The notes under the pieces are model-generated. The model saw nothing but the letters and a program-made list of their open reading frames with translations, ran no database searches and was not told the DNA's origin. DNA of 64,000 nt, taken from NCBI RefSeq assembly GCF_002838065.1, contig NZ_PIZU01000020.1, forward strand, positions 39,584-103,583, given 5' to 3'. Positions 51,701-59,617 of the stretch are shown piece after piece (position 1 is the first letter of the stretch; each line of letters opens with the position of its first letter). Origin of the DNA: Mycobacterium hubeiense. GTDB lineage: Bacteria > Actinomycetota > Actinomycetes > Mycobacteriales > Mycobacteriaceae. The translations under genes were made by a program, and so were the position numbers.

Positions 51701-52405
51701 TCAGCTAGCCAGCGATAGCCCCGCCGCGACTGCGAAGCCCAGCACCGCCGCCAAGCCGGCAGGTTCGCGGCCCTTTTCCGTCGCTTCGGGAATCATCGAG
51801 CCGACCAGCATGACCAGCAGCGCGCCCGCCGCGAAACCATCGATGCCGCCCTGCAACTCCTTGCCGGCGAACTCCTGCAATTGATAGCCGCCGACGGTCG
51901 CGGCGGCGCACAGCAACGCAATCGCGGTCCAGCCCAACAGGATTCGACGTGTGTGGTGGCCGGCGGCCCGCAGATCGCTGGCCGAGCCGATGGCCTCGGG
52001 CAGGTTGGACACGAAGATCGCCAGTACCAGCGCAAGACTCACGCCCGCACCGCTGGCGATACCGATGCCGAGCACGGCCTGTTCGGGGATGCCGTCGAGC
52101 AGCCCGCCCAAAAGCAATGGCAGACCCGCCGTTTTCGCGTCGCCGCCGCCCAGTCGATCCACCGCCATGTCGGCGAGAAAGAACGTGACTGCACCGGCGG
52201 CCAGCCCCAACGCCACCGGCAGCGCGCCGCCGACGCGAAATCCCTCCTCCGCCAACTCAAATGAGATGCTGGCGACCAACGCGCCGGCGCCGAATCCGAG
52301 AACCAGTCCGACCAGCCGGTGATTCCAGTCGCGCACCACGCCGGCGATCGCGCCGAGCACCAACGACGATGCGGCGAGCAAGCCCCAGCCCAGTGTCTCC
52401 AGCAC
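51701..52405 (-). CDS. ZIP-family metal transporter
   Basis: The 234-residue protein has about eight membrane segments. TM4 carries LLDGIPEQAVLG and TM5 VSNLPEAIG, the ZIP metal-binding helices in the form seen in GufA/ZupT-type bacterial transporters. A cytosolic loop His pair (GHHTRR) follows. It should import zinc or another divalent cation. It is the last gene of a minus-strand group including two DUF4383 genes and lies downstream of a Cys-rich microprotein gene. Confidence 0.84.
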   Translation of the reverse strand: MLETLGWGLLAASSLVLGAIAGVVRDWNHRLVGLVLGFGAGALVASISFELAEEGFRVGGALPVALGLAAGAVTFFLADMAVDRLGGGDAKTAGLPLLLGGLLDGIPEQAVLGIGIASGAGVSLALVLAIFVSNLPEAIGSASDLRAAGHHTRRILLGWTAIALLCAAATVGGYQLQEFAGKELQGGIDGFAAGALLVMLVGSMIPEATEKGREPAGLAAVLGFAVAAGLSLAS

Positions 52406-52414
52406 ACAGGCAGC

Positions 52415-52879
52415 TTAAGTGCGACGCCGCCGCTTCGTCGGGTCGTGGCGACCCGCGAGTGTCACGCCCAGCAGCATCATCACCGCACCCAACCCGAGAT
52501 GCAGCCAGTTATCGGCGCTGTTCACCGGCACCGCGTTGGCCGGGGTGCCGTGATCAATGGCCAGGCCGTACGCCCACAGTCCGAGATAGACCAGACCGCC
52601 GACGAGAAAGTACCGCCGCGACCACATGTAGCTGCGCGCCATCACCAGGCCCACGACACCGAAGAGCAGATGCACGGCGTTGTGCAGCCACGACACCGTG
52701 AAGATGCCGAACAGCTTGGCCCCGGAGTGATGTCCCGCCACCGCGAGCTCGTCGTAGGCCGTCGTCACCCCGGGGACGAAACCCAGCACGCCGACCACCA
52801 GGAACGCCCCGCCGACCAATAGCGCCGCGCCTTGCACGGCCATCAGTTTGGGAGTCCTGGTGGACGACGTCGCTTCCAC
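52415..52879 (-). CDS. DUF4383 membrane protein, copy 1
   Basis: This 154-residue protein has four membrane helices (LLVGGAFLVVGVLGFVPGV, the WLHNAVHLLFGVVGLVMA helix, FLVGGLVYLGLWAYG, and WLHLGLGAVMMLLGVTL). It shares HNAVHLLFGVVG and VNSADNWLHL with copy 2, from which it clearly arose by tandem duplication. The family has no known biochemical role; it is common in actinobacteria. GTG 52879 nearly touches the stop of copy 2. The basic C-terminus (KRRRRT) is cytosolic. Confidence 0.85.
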   Translation of the reverse strand: MEATSSTRTPKLMAVQGAALLVGGAFLVVGVLGFVPGVTTAYDELAVAGHHSGAKLFGIFTVSWLHNAVHLLFGVVGLVMARSYMWSRRYFLVGGLVYLGLWAYGLAIDHGTPANAVPVNSADNWLHLGLGAVMMLLGVTLAGRHDPTKRRRRT

Positions 52880-52881
52880 AG

Positions 52882-53364
52882 TTACCGCGTGGCCTCGTGT
52901 CCGCCACGCGCGGAGAGCCGCTTGCCGGCCAGCGCCACGCCGAGCACAACCATCGCCGCGCCGAGCGCCAGATGCAGCCAGTTGTCCGCGTTGTTGACCG
53001 GAACGAAGTTGGCCGAGGATTCGTGGTCGATCAGCAAGCCGTACAACCACAACACCAGGTAGATGACGCCGCCGCCGATCAAGAATCCGCGCGCGCCGGC
53101 GAAGGTGCGTGCCATCAGCAACCCGACCACACCGAAGGCTAGGTGCACGATGTTGTGCAGCACCGAAACTTCGAAGATGCCGAGAAGATGGGCACCCGAC
53201 TCGTGTCCGGCAAAGGTCATCGTGTCGTAATCGGTGGTGATACCGGGAATGAACCCCAGGATGCCAACCACCAAGAACGCCGCCGCGACCGCAAATGCTG
53301 CGAGTTGAACAGCCGTATACCTGGCCACCATTCCGGCTGGCCTCGACTGATCGCTGGTTGCCAT
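52882..53364 (-). CDS. DUF4383 membrane protein, copy 2
   Basis: The product (160 residues) has four membrane helices and the same DUF4383 motifs: FLVVGILGFIPGI, HNIVHLAFGVVGLLMA, VNNADNWLHLALG. The ATG at 53364 has GGAAAGGAAC upstream. A SigF-type promoter lies at 53399-53423, so both copies and perhaps the ZIP gene may be induced in stationary phase or envelope stress. Confidence 0.87.
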   Translation of the reverse strand: MATSDQSRPAGMVARYTAVQLAAFAVAAAFLVVGILGFIPGITTDYDTMTFAGHESGAHLLGIFEVSVLHNIVHLAFGVVGLLMARTFAGARGFLIGGGVIYLVLWLYGLLIDHESSANFVPVNNADNWLHLALGAAMVVLGVALAGKRLSARGGHEATR

Positions 53365-53398
53365 TGTCGTTCCTTTCCTCAGGTACAGGCATTCCTGA

Positions 53399-53423
53399 AT
53401 ACCCGGAAAAGGTCGGTATAAAC
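53399..53423 (-). promoter_or_regulatory. SigF-type promoter of the DUF4383 genes
   Basis: On the minus strand GTTT (53420-53423), 15 bases, then GGGTAT (53399-53404) fits the mycobacterial SigF consensus GTTT-N15-17-GGGTAT. The start codon is 35 bases below the -10, leaving room for a 5' leader with the ribosome site. Confidence 0.65.
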
Positions 53424-53446
53424 GCAGACCAGCGGTCGTTATTGCG

Positions 53447-53464
53447 GCCCGCAGGCCGGCGGGC
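53447..53464 (-). terminator. Hairpin directly after the Cys-rich microprotein gene
   Basis: GCCCGC (53447-53452) and GCGGGC (53459-53464) are perfect complements around a six-base loop. The stem begins at the stop codon of the minus-strand microprotein gene. Confidence 0.5.
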
Positions 53465-53574
53465 TACTTCCTGACGCGGCAGCCGGCGGAGATATTGCCG
53501 CAGTGGCGGCCGGCATCGCAGTTATTGCACCGACAGACGCAACCCGTCCTGGACTTGGTTGGTGCTACTCGCAT
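53464..53574 (-). CDS. Cysteine-rich 36-residue microprotein, metallothionein-like
   Basis: ATG 53574 follows a strong AAAGGAG ribosome site with nine-base spacing. The product has six Cys in the pattern C-x-C-x-C-x2-C (TGCVCRCNNC, residues 11-19), then HC and a final C near residue 32, with no membrane segment and a basic C-terminus (CRVRK). Density and spacing of Cys suggest binding of soft metals such as Zn or Cu. It does not match M. tuberculosis MymT as I recall it. It has a 134-base A+T-rich upstream region after the acyl-CoA synthetase gene, its own terminator, and a ZIP metal transporter gene nearby. Function is inferred only. Confidence 0.72.
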   Translation of the reverse strand: MRVAPTKSRTGCVCRCNNCDAGRHCGNISAGCRVRK

Positions 53575-53708
53575 CGCTGTTCAACTCCTTTGTGGCTCTG
53601 ACCGCTCCGATATCGAAGTGGGAGCAGAGTTCTCTAGCTCGAACAGATATCAACATATGACGACTTCACAATAGTTCGCATCTCTTCGGAGAGAAAGCAA
53701 CGAGACAG

Positions 53709-55574
53709 TTAACGCGCGAGGATCGGTTTGAGCGCGTCGAGCACCGCCGGATCCTCGATGGTGGACGGCACCGGTTCGTCACGGCCGTCGGCGATTCCGC
53801 GCATCGTCTTGCGCAGAATCTTGCCCGAGCGTGTTTTCGGCAGCGCAGGGACGACGTCCACCGTCTTGAAACAGGCTACGGCGCCGATGTTTTCGCGTAC
53901 CGCGTCGACGAGCTCATCGGCGAGCCGCTCCGCCGACGCGCCGGCCTTGAGCACCACGAAACCGCGCGGAACCTGGCCGCGCAATTCGTCGGCGACACCG
54001 ATCACCGCGCACTCGGCCACCGCGGGGTGAGCGGCCAGCACCGCTTCGATCGACCCGGTCGACATGCGGTGTCCGGCAACGTTGATGACGTCGTCGGTAC
54101 GGCCCATCACGAACAGGTAGCCGTCGTCGTCGACGTAGCCGCCGTCGCCGGTGAGGTAGTAGCCGGGGAAGGCCGACAAATACGACGCAATGTAGCGGTC
54201 GTCGTCGCCCCACAGCGTCGGAAGTGTGCCGGGCGGCAGCGGCAACCGCACGCAGATCGCGCCTTCCTCGTTGGGTTCGCATTCGGAGCCGTCCGGCCGC
54301 AGGATCCGCACGTCGTAGCCCGGCATCGGCACGGTGGCCGAGCCGGGTTTGATCGGCAGCGGTTCGACGCCCATCGGGTTGGCGGCGATGGCCCATCCGG
54401 TTTCGGTTTGCCACCAATGATCGACGACGGGAATACCGAGCTTCGCCGATGCCCACTCATAGGTGCCGGGATCGAGCCGTTCACCCGCCTGGAACAGATA
54501 TTTCAGTGAAGACAGGTCGTACTTGCCCAGATGCAGGCCGTCCGGATCTTCCTTCTTGACGGCCCGAATGGCCGTCGGCGCAGTGAACAACGCCTTCACG
54601 CCGTGTTCGGAGGCCACCCGCCAGAACGCGCCCGCATCCGGGGTGCCGACCGGTTTGCCTTCGTAGAGAACACTCGTCGCACCCAGAAGCAAGGGCCCGT
54701 ACACGATGTAGGAGTGGCCTACCACCCAGCCGACATCGCTTGCGGCCCAATACACGTCGGCCGGCGCGGTGTCGTAGATGTGGCGCATGCTCCACAGCAA
54801 CGCGGCGGCGTGGCCACCGTTGTCGCGGACGATGCCCTTGGGCTTGCCCGTCGTGCCGGATGTGTAGAGCACGTACAGCGGGTCGGTGGCGTTGACCGGA
54901 ACCGGGTCGACGGGTTCGGCGTCGGCCATCAGTTCGTGCCAGCCGCGGTCTCGGGCGGTCAGCTCGCAGGGCTGCTGTTCGCGCTGCAGGATCACGCACA
55001 CCGGCGGCGCGTGCTGCGCGCGCTCCAGCGCGGCGTCGAGCATTGGCTTGTAGGCGACGGTCCGGGTGGGTTCGACGCCGCAGGATGCCGAGACGACGAC
55101 GGCGGGACGGGCATCGTCGATGCGCGCAGCGAGCTCGTTGGCGGCGAATCCACCGAACACCACCGAGTGCACCGCGCCCAGCCGGGCGCAGGCCAGCATC
55201 GCGATCACCGCTTCCGGCACCATCGGCATGTAGATGACGACGCGGTCGCCCTTACCGACGCCGAGTCCCCGTAGCGCGCCGGCGAATCGGGCCGTCTCGG
55301 CGAGCAGTTCGCGATAGGTGTAGGTGCGCTGCGTGCCGGTCAGGGGGGAGTCGTAGATCAGCGCCTTTTGGTCCCCGCGCTGCTCGATGTGGCGGTCCAG
55401 CGCGTTGGCGCACGTGTTCAGCTCCCCGTCGGGGAACCAGCGGTAGAACGGCGGGTTGCTGTCGTCGAGCACGCGCGTCGGCTCACGGGTCCAGGTGACG
55501 GCCCTGGCGGCGTCGGCCCAGAAAGCGGTGGGGTTGTCGATGCTGGCGTTGAACAATTCCCGATATCCGCCCAT
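53709..55574 (-). CDS. PrpE-like propionyl-/acetyl-CoA synthetase
   Basis: This 621-residue AMP-forming acyl-CoA synthetase has YTSGTTGKPKGIV, the Trp-rich block VYWAASDVGWVVGHSY, DHWWQTETG, GYYLTGDGGYVDDDGY and the C-terminal catalytic Lys in PKTRSGKILRK. The sequence is closest to the PrpE/short-chain branch. The RSGK Lys is the site that Pat-type acetyltransferases modify; a Pat is encoded at 3193. The ATG at 55574 is preferred to one eight codons upstream. It lies just downstream of kdpE on the same strand (28 bases), possibly in the same transcript. Confidence 0.88.
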   Translation of the reverse strand: MGGYRELFNASIDNPTAFWADAARAVTWTREPTRVLDDSNPPFYRWFPDGELNTCANALDRHIEQRGDQKALIYDSPLTGTQRTYTYRELLAETARFAGALRGLGVGKGDRVVIYMPMVPEAVIAMLACARLGAVHSVVFGGFAANELAARIDDARPAVVVSASCGVEPTRTVAYKPMLDAALERAQHAPPVCVILQREQQPCELTARDRGWHELMADAEPVDPVPVNATDPLYVLYTSGTTGKPKGIVRDNGGHAAALLWSMRHIYDTAPADVYWAASDVGWVVGHSYIVYGPLLLGATSVLYEGKPVGTPDAGAFWRVASEHGVKALFTAPTAIRAVKKEDPDGLHLGKYDLSSLKYLFQAGERLDPGTYEWASAKLGIPVVDHWWQTETGWAIAANPMGVEPLPIKPGSATVPMPGYDVRILRPDGSECEPNEEGAICVRLPLPPGTLPTLWGDDDRYIASYLSAFPGYYLTGDGGYVDDDGYLFVMGRTDDVINVAGHRMSTGSIEAVLAAHPAVAECAVIGVADELRGQVPRGFVVLKAGASAERLADELVDAVRENIGAVACFKTVDVVPALPKTRSGKILRKTMRGIADGRDEPVPSTIEDPAVLDALKPILAR

Positions 55575-55602
55575 ACCCGCACGGTAGCGCGCGGGCACGC
55601 GC

Positions 55603-56286
55603 TTACTCCTGGAATCGGTAACCCATGCCGGCCTCGGTGAGCAGGTGCACGGGGTGCGACGGGTCGTTCTCCAGCTTGCGCCGCAATTGCGCCAGGTACA
55701 CCCGCAGATAGTGGGTCTCCGTGGCGTAGGCGGGCCCCCATACCTCTTTGAGCAGCTCCTCGCGGCCCACGAGCTTGCCGCGGTTGCGCACCAGCATCTC
55801 GAGCATGCCCCACTCGGTGGGCGTCAGGTGCACCTCGCTGCCGTTCTTGGTGACCTTCTTGGCGGCCAGGTCGACGGTGAAGGACGACGTTTCGACGACG
55901 GGCTCCTCGGTGTCGGACGCCGCCGCGCCCCGGCGTACCGCCGCCCGCAACCGGGCCAGAAACTCGTCCATGCCAAAGGGTTTGGTGACGTAGTCGTCGG
56001 CGCCGGCGTCCAGCGCCTCCACCTTGTCCGAGGAGTCGGTGCGGGCCGAGAGCACGATCACCGGTGCCGAGAGCCAGCCGCGGATACCGGCCAGCACCTC
56101 GATGCCGGACATATCGGGCAGTCCGAGGTCCAGCACCACTACGTCGGGGCGGTGGTCGGCGGCCTTGCGCAGCGCCTCGGCTCCGGTGGCGGCGGTGGCG
56201 ACGTCGTAGCCGCGCACCGACAGGTTGATCCGCAGCGCCCGCAGGATCTGCGGTTCATCGTCTATCACCAGCACCCGGGTCTTCAC
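55603..56286 (-). CDS. kdpE: KdpE response regulator
   Basis: The 227-residue OmpR-family regulator has a receiver domain (VLVIDDEPQ, phosphoacceptor Asp in VVVLDLGLPD near residue 52, Lys in VTKPFG) and a winged-helix DNA-binding domain (HLTPTEWGMLEMLV, LRVYLAQLRRKLE). It activates kdpFABC when potassium is low. Its start overlaps kdpD by four bases. A direct repeat upstream of the operon (63653-63672) is its likely binding site. Confidence 0.95.
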   Translation of the reverse strand: MKTRVLVIDDEPQILRALRINLSVRGYDVATAATGAEALRKAADHRPDVVVLDLGLPDMSGIEVLAGIRGWLSAPVIVLSARTDSSDKVEALDAGADDYVTKPFGMDEFLARLRAAVRRGAAASDTEEPVVETSSFTVDLAAKKVTKNGSEVHLTPTEWGMLEMLVRNRGKLVGREELLKEVWGPAYATETHYLRVYLAQLRRKLENDPSHPVHLLTEAGMGYRFQE

Positions 56287-58799
56287 GGCGCCGCCAATTC
56301 GATCTCGACGGTGAGCCCGCCGCCCGGGGTGTCGGTGGCGGAAATACTGCCGCCCATCGCCTCGACGAATCCGCGGGCCACCGACAGGCCGAGGCCGACG
56401 CCGGTGCTGGTGTCGTGGTCGCCGAGCCGCTGGAACGGAGCGAACAGCTGCTCTTGGGCGCCGCGCGGGATGCCCGGTCCCTCGTCGACGACCGCGATCA
56501 GAACCCGGTCGCCGACGCGCCCGGCGGTGACGCGCACCGGGCCGTCGGGAGCGTATCGCAGGGCGTTGTCGATGAGGTTGGCCAGCACCCGCTCCAGCAG
56601 GCCGCCGTCGGCCAGCGCGACCGCATCGCCTACGTCGACCTTCACGCGGTCGAGGCCATCGCGGCCAAATACACTGGCGCGCTTGCTGATTCCCAGCAGT
56701 GCGCGTTGCACCGTCTCCTCCAGGTACACCTCGCGCAGTTCAGGCTTGACCACACCTGCGGCCAGCCGCGACGAGTCCAGCAGGTTGCCGACGAGCGCGG
56801 TGAGTTGGTCGATGGACTCCTCGATGGTGGCCAGCAGTTCGGCGGTGTCTTCGGCGGAGAAGTCGACGTCGTCGCTACGCAGGCTGGACACCGCGGCCTT
56901 GGCGGCGGCCAGCGGGGTGCGCAGGTCGTGGCTGACCGCCGACAGCAGGGAGCGACGAAGTTCGTCGGCCTGCGCGATGGCCGCGGCGCTACTGGCTTCT
57001 TCGGTCAGCTCGCGTTGTTTGACCAGGCCCGCCGCCTGTTTGGCGACGGCGCCCAGCACCCGGCGGTCGCGGGCGGCCAGCTTGCGGCCGGTCATCAGCA
57101 TCCAGAACTCGTCGTCGCCCACTTCGATTGCGGTGTCGGCGGTGTCGACGTCCACACACGGGTCCTGGCCCACGCAGCCGACGACCCCGACGCCCTTGCG
57201 CAGCAGGCTGACCGAGCGCTGCCCGTACGTTTCGCGGACCCGCTCCAAGAGGGCGTCGACGTCCGCGCCTCGCAGCACCGATCCCGCGAACAGCGCCAGC
57301 AGTTCGGCTTCCTGCGAGGCCCAGCGCGCTTCGCGGGCCTTTTTCGCCGCACCGTCGACGAGCGCGGCCACCGCGACGGCCACCAGCAGCAGCACCACGA
57401 TGGTCAGCGCATTGTCGAGTTCGGCGATGGTGAACGTGTGCCGCGGGTCGATCAGGAAGAAGTTGAGCAGCAGGCCGGACAGCACCGCCGACAGCGCGGC
57501 AGGGGCGACACCGCCCAACAGCGCGACCACGAGCACGCCGATGAAGAACAGCGCGCTTTCGCCGCCAACGCCCAGCAACGGGTCGAGCGTGGACACGATC
57601 AGCGCGCAGATGGCGGACGGAACCACAAGCGCGGCAAGCCAAGACGTGAGGCGACGCTCTCGCGGCGCGACCCGCGCCCACGAGAAGCCCGCCTTGGCTT
57701 CGTCATGGGTGACCATGTGGACGTCGATCTTCCCCGACTGCTGCACCACCGACGCCCCGATGCCCTCGTCGAGCATGCGTGCCCACCGCGACCGCCGCGA
57801 GGTGCCGAGCACCAGCTGGGTGGCGTTCATTTCGCGAGCGAAATCCAGTAGGGCAGTGGGGACGTCGTCGCCGACGACGGTGTGCACCGTCGCGCCCAGG
57901 CTGGCCGCGAGCTCGCGGACCTTGCCCATCTGGGGCGCCGACACCCCGGCCAGGCCATCGCCGCGCACGACATGCACCACCATGAGTTCGGCGCTGGACT
58001 TCGACGCGATGCGAGATGCCCTGCGCACCAGCGTTTCCGACTCTGGTCCGCCGGTGACGGCGACGACGACGCGTTCACGGGCTTCCCAGGTGTCGGTGAT
58101 CTTCTTGTCGGCGCGGTATTTCTCCAGGGCGGCGTCGACCTGATCAGCTAGCCACAGCAGGGCCAATTCCCTTAGCGCGGTGAGGTTTCCGGGCCGGAAG
58201 TAGTTCGACAGCGCGGCGTCGACGCGTTCGGGTTTGTAGACGTTGCCGTGGGCAAGCCTGCGCCGCAACGCTTCCGGTGTGATGTCGACGAGTTCGATCT
58301 GATCGGCGGCGCGGACGATCTCGTCGGGAATCTTCTCCTTCTGCTCGATGCCGGTGATCTGTTCGACGACGTCGTTCATGCTTTCCAGGTGCTGGATGTT
58401 GACGGTCGAGATCACGGTGATGCCGGCGTCGAGCAGCTCCCGCACGTCCTGCCAGCGTTTGGGATTCTTGCTGCCCGGGGTGTTGGTGTGGGCGAGCTCG
58501 TCGACGAGCACCACCTGCGGCCGGCGGCGCAGCACCGCCTCGACGTCAAGTTCCTTGAAGCGGGTGCCGCGGTATTCGATATAGCGGGGCGGGATGACCT
58601 CGATGCCGTCGAGCAGGTCCGCGGTCTTCTTGCGGCCGTGGGTCTCGACGACGGCGGCGACCACGTCGGTGCCGCGTTCCAGCCGGCGATGCGCCTCGCC
58701 GAGCATCGCGTACGTCTTACCCACGCCGGGTGCCGCGCCGAGATAGATGCGCAGCTCCCCGCGCTTCGGCGGGTACGTGCTCACCTGCCCATCATCCAC
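56283..58799 (-). CDS. kdpD: KdpD sensor histidine kinase
   Basis: The 838-residue turgor/potassium sensor has an N-terminal KdpD domain with Walker-type GAAPGVGKTYAM, a USP-like domain (about 230-370), four membrane helices (about 385-490), a GAF-like region, a DHp helix with SHDLRTPLAAAK and an ATPase domain (NLIDNALRYAPD, DEGPGIP, GVGLGLSVARG). GTG 58799 overlaps the kdpC end by eight bases; GTG 58784 is an alternative. In M. tuberculosis kdpDE is divergent from kdpFABC, whereas here it follows kdpC in one operon. Confidence 0.95.
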   Translation of the reverse strand: MDDGQVSTYPPKRGELRIYLGAAPGVGKTYAMLGEAHRRLERGTDVVAAVVETHGRKKTADLLDGIEVIPPRYIEYRGTRFKELDVEAVLRRRPQVVLVDELAHTNTPGSKNPKRWQDVRELLDAGITVISTVNIQHLESMNDVVEQITGIEQKEKIPDEIVRAADQIELVDITPEALRRRLAHGNVYKPERVDAALSNYFRPGNLTALRELALLWLADQVDAALEKYRADKKITDTWEARERVVVAVTGGPESETLVRRASRIASKSSAELMVVHVVRGDGLAGVSAPQMGKVRELAASLGATVHTVVGDDVPTALLDFAREMNATQLVLGTSRRSRWARMLDEGIGASVVQQSGKIDVHMVTHDEAKAGFSWARVAPRERRLTSWLAALVVPSAICALIVSTLDPLLGVGGESALFFIGVLVVALLGGVAPAALSAVLSGLLLNFFLIDPRHTFTIAELDNALTIVVLLLVAVAVAALVDGAAKKAREARWASQEAELLALFAGSVLRGADVDALLERVRETYGQRSVSLLRKGVGVVGCVGQDPCVDVDTADTAIEVGDDEFWMLMTGRKLAARDRRVLGAVAKQAAGLVKQRELTEEASSAAAIAQADELRRSLLSAVSHDLRTPLAAAKAAVSSLRSDDVDFSAEDTAELLATIEESIDQLTALVGNLLDSSRLAAGVVKPELREVYLEETVQRALLGISKRASVFGRDGLDRVKVDVGDAVALADGGLLERVLANLIDNALRYAPDGPVRVTAGRVGDRVLIAVVDEGPGIPRGAQEQLFAPFQRLGDHDTSTGVGLGLSVARGFVEAMGGSISATDTPGGGLTVEIELAAP

Positions 58800-59616
58800 C
58801 TGCCGACATGTGGTCGAGCGCGATGTTGAGTTCGAGCACGTTGACGCGCGGCTCGCCGATGAAGCCCAGATCGCGACCGTCGGTGTGCTGGGCGACGAGG
58901 TGGCGCACCTGCTCGGGGTTCATGCCACGTGCTTCGGCAACCCGGTTCACCTGTAGGTCGGCGTACGCGGGCGAGATGTGCGGGTCCAGGCCGCTGCCGC
59001 TGGCGGTGACCGCATCGGCGGGCACCTCGCCGTGCGCGGTGCCGCGGATCGGGACAATCCGCCCGGCGGAGTAGTCCTCGCCCTCATGGGCGCATTCGAC
59101 GCGAACGCCCGCATAGGTGCTTAGGAACGGCCTTGGTGTGTCGGCGCAGGGTTCGTTGACGCTCACGACCCTGGTCGGGCCGGGGCCCATGACAGCGAGC
59201 ACCGCGCCGACGCCGTCGCGGGTGCAGAACGGCCGCGAGCCGTCCACGCCGTCGAGGTCGCCGACGGCCTTGCTGCGCTGGCAGACGAGGGTGAGCAGGC
59301 CCGGCTTGTCGGGTGCGTCGACGATGCTTTCCGGCCCGAGGTTGCTGGCGCCTGTGGACAACGTGTCGTAACCGTTGCCGGCGGCCGACGGTCGGCTCTG
59401 GAAGTACTGCGGCAGCGGGTTGCCGTCGGCGTCGGTGAACAGTTGGCCGATCAGGCTGCTGCCCACCGCTTTTCCGTCGACGTGGACGATCGAGCCGTCG
59501 GCGTTGTCACGCAGGCCGGGCAGCTGGGCGATCAGCCACACGGCGATCGGGTAGCCGATGCCGACGATGACGGTGAGGGTCAAAAGCGCACGCAGCGCAG
59601 CCCAGTGCATTCGCAT
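58792..59616 (-). CDS. kdpC: KdpC, potassium-transporting ATPase subunit C (long form)
   Basis: The single N-terminal membrane helix (LLTLTVIVGIGYPIAVWLI) and the motifs YFQSRPSA, GASNLGP, ASGSGLDPHIS and VNVLELN identify KdpC. At 274 residues it is about 80 longer than typical KdpC (about 190). The extra part lies between GASNLGP and VTASGSGLDP and carries four Cys residues (LVCQRS, PFCTRD, EPCADT, VECAHE), perhaps two disulphides in the extracytoplasmic domain. It stabilises the KdpFABC complex. Confidence 0.92.
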   Translation of the reverse strand: MRMHWAALRALLTLTVIVGIGYPIAVWLIAQLPGLRDNADGSIVHVDGKAVGSSLIGQLFTDADGNPLPQYFQSRPSAAGNGYDTLSTGASNLGPESIVDAPDKPGLLTLVCQRSKAVGDLDGVDGSRPFCTRDGVGAVLAVMGPGPTRVVSVNEPCADTPRPFLSTYAGVRVECAHEGEDYSAGRIVPIRGTAHGEVPADAVTASGSGLDPHISPAYADLQVNRVAEARGMNPEQVRHLVAQHTDGRDLGFIGEPRVNVLELNIALDHMSAGG

Positions 59617-59617
59617 T

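Noticed and set aside
55645..58143. 832-codon frame antisense to kdpE and kdpD
   Set aside because: Low-complexity Ser/Thr/Arg translation without domains; kdpDE are unambiguous.
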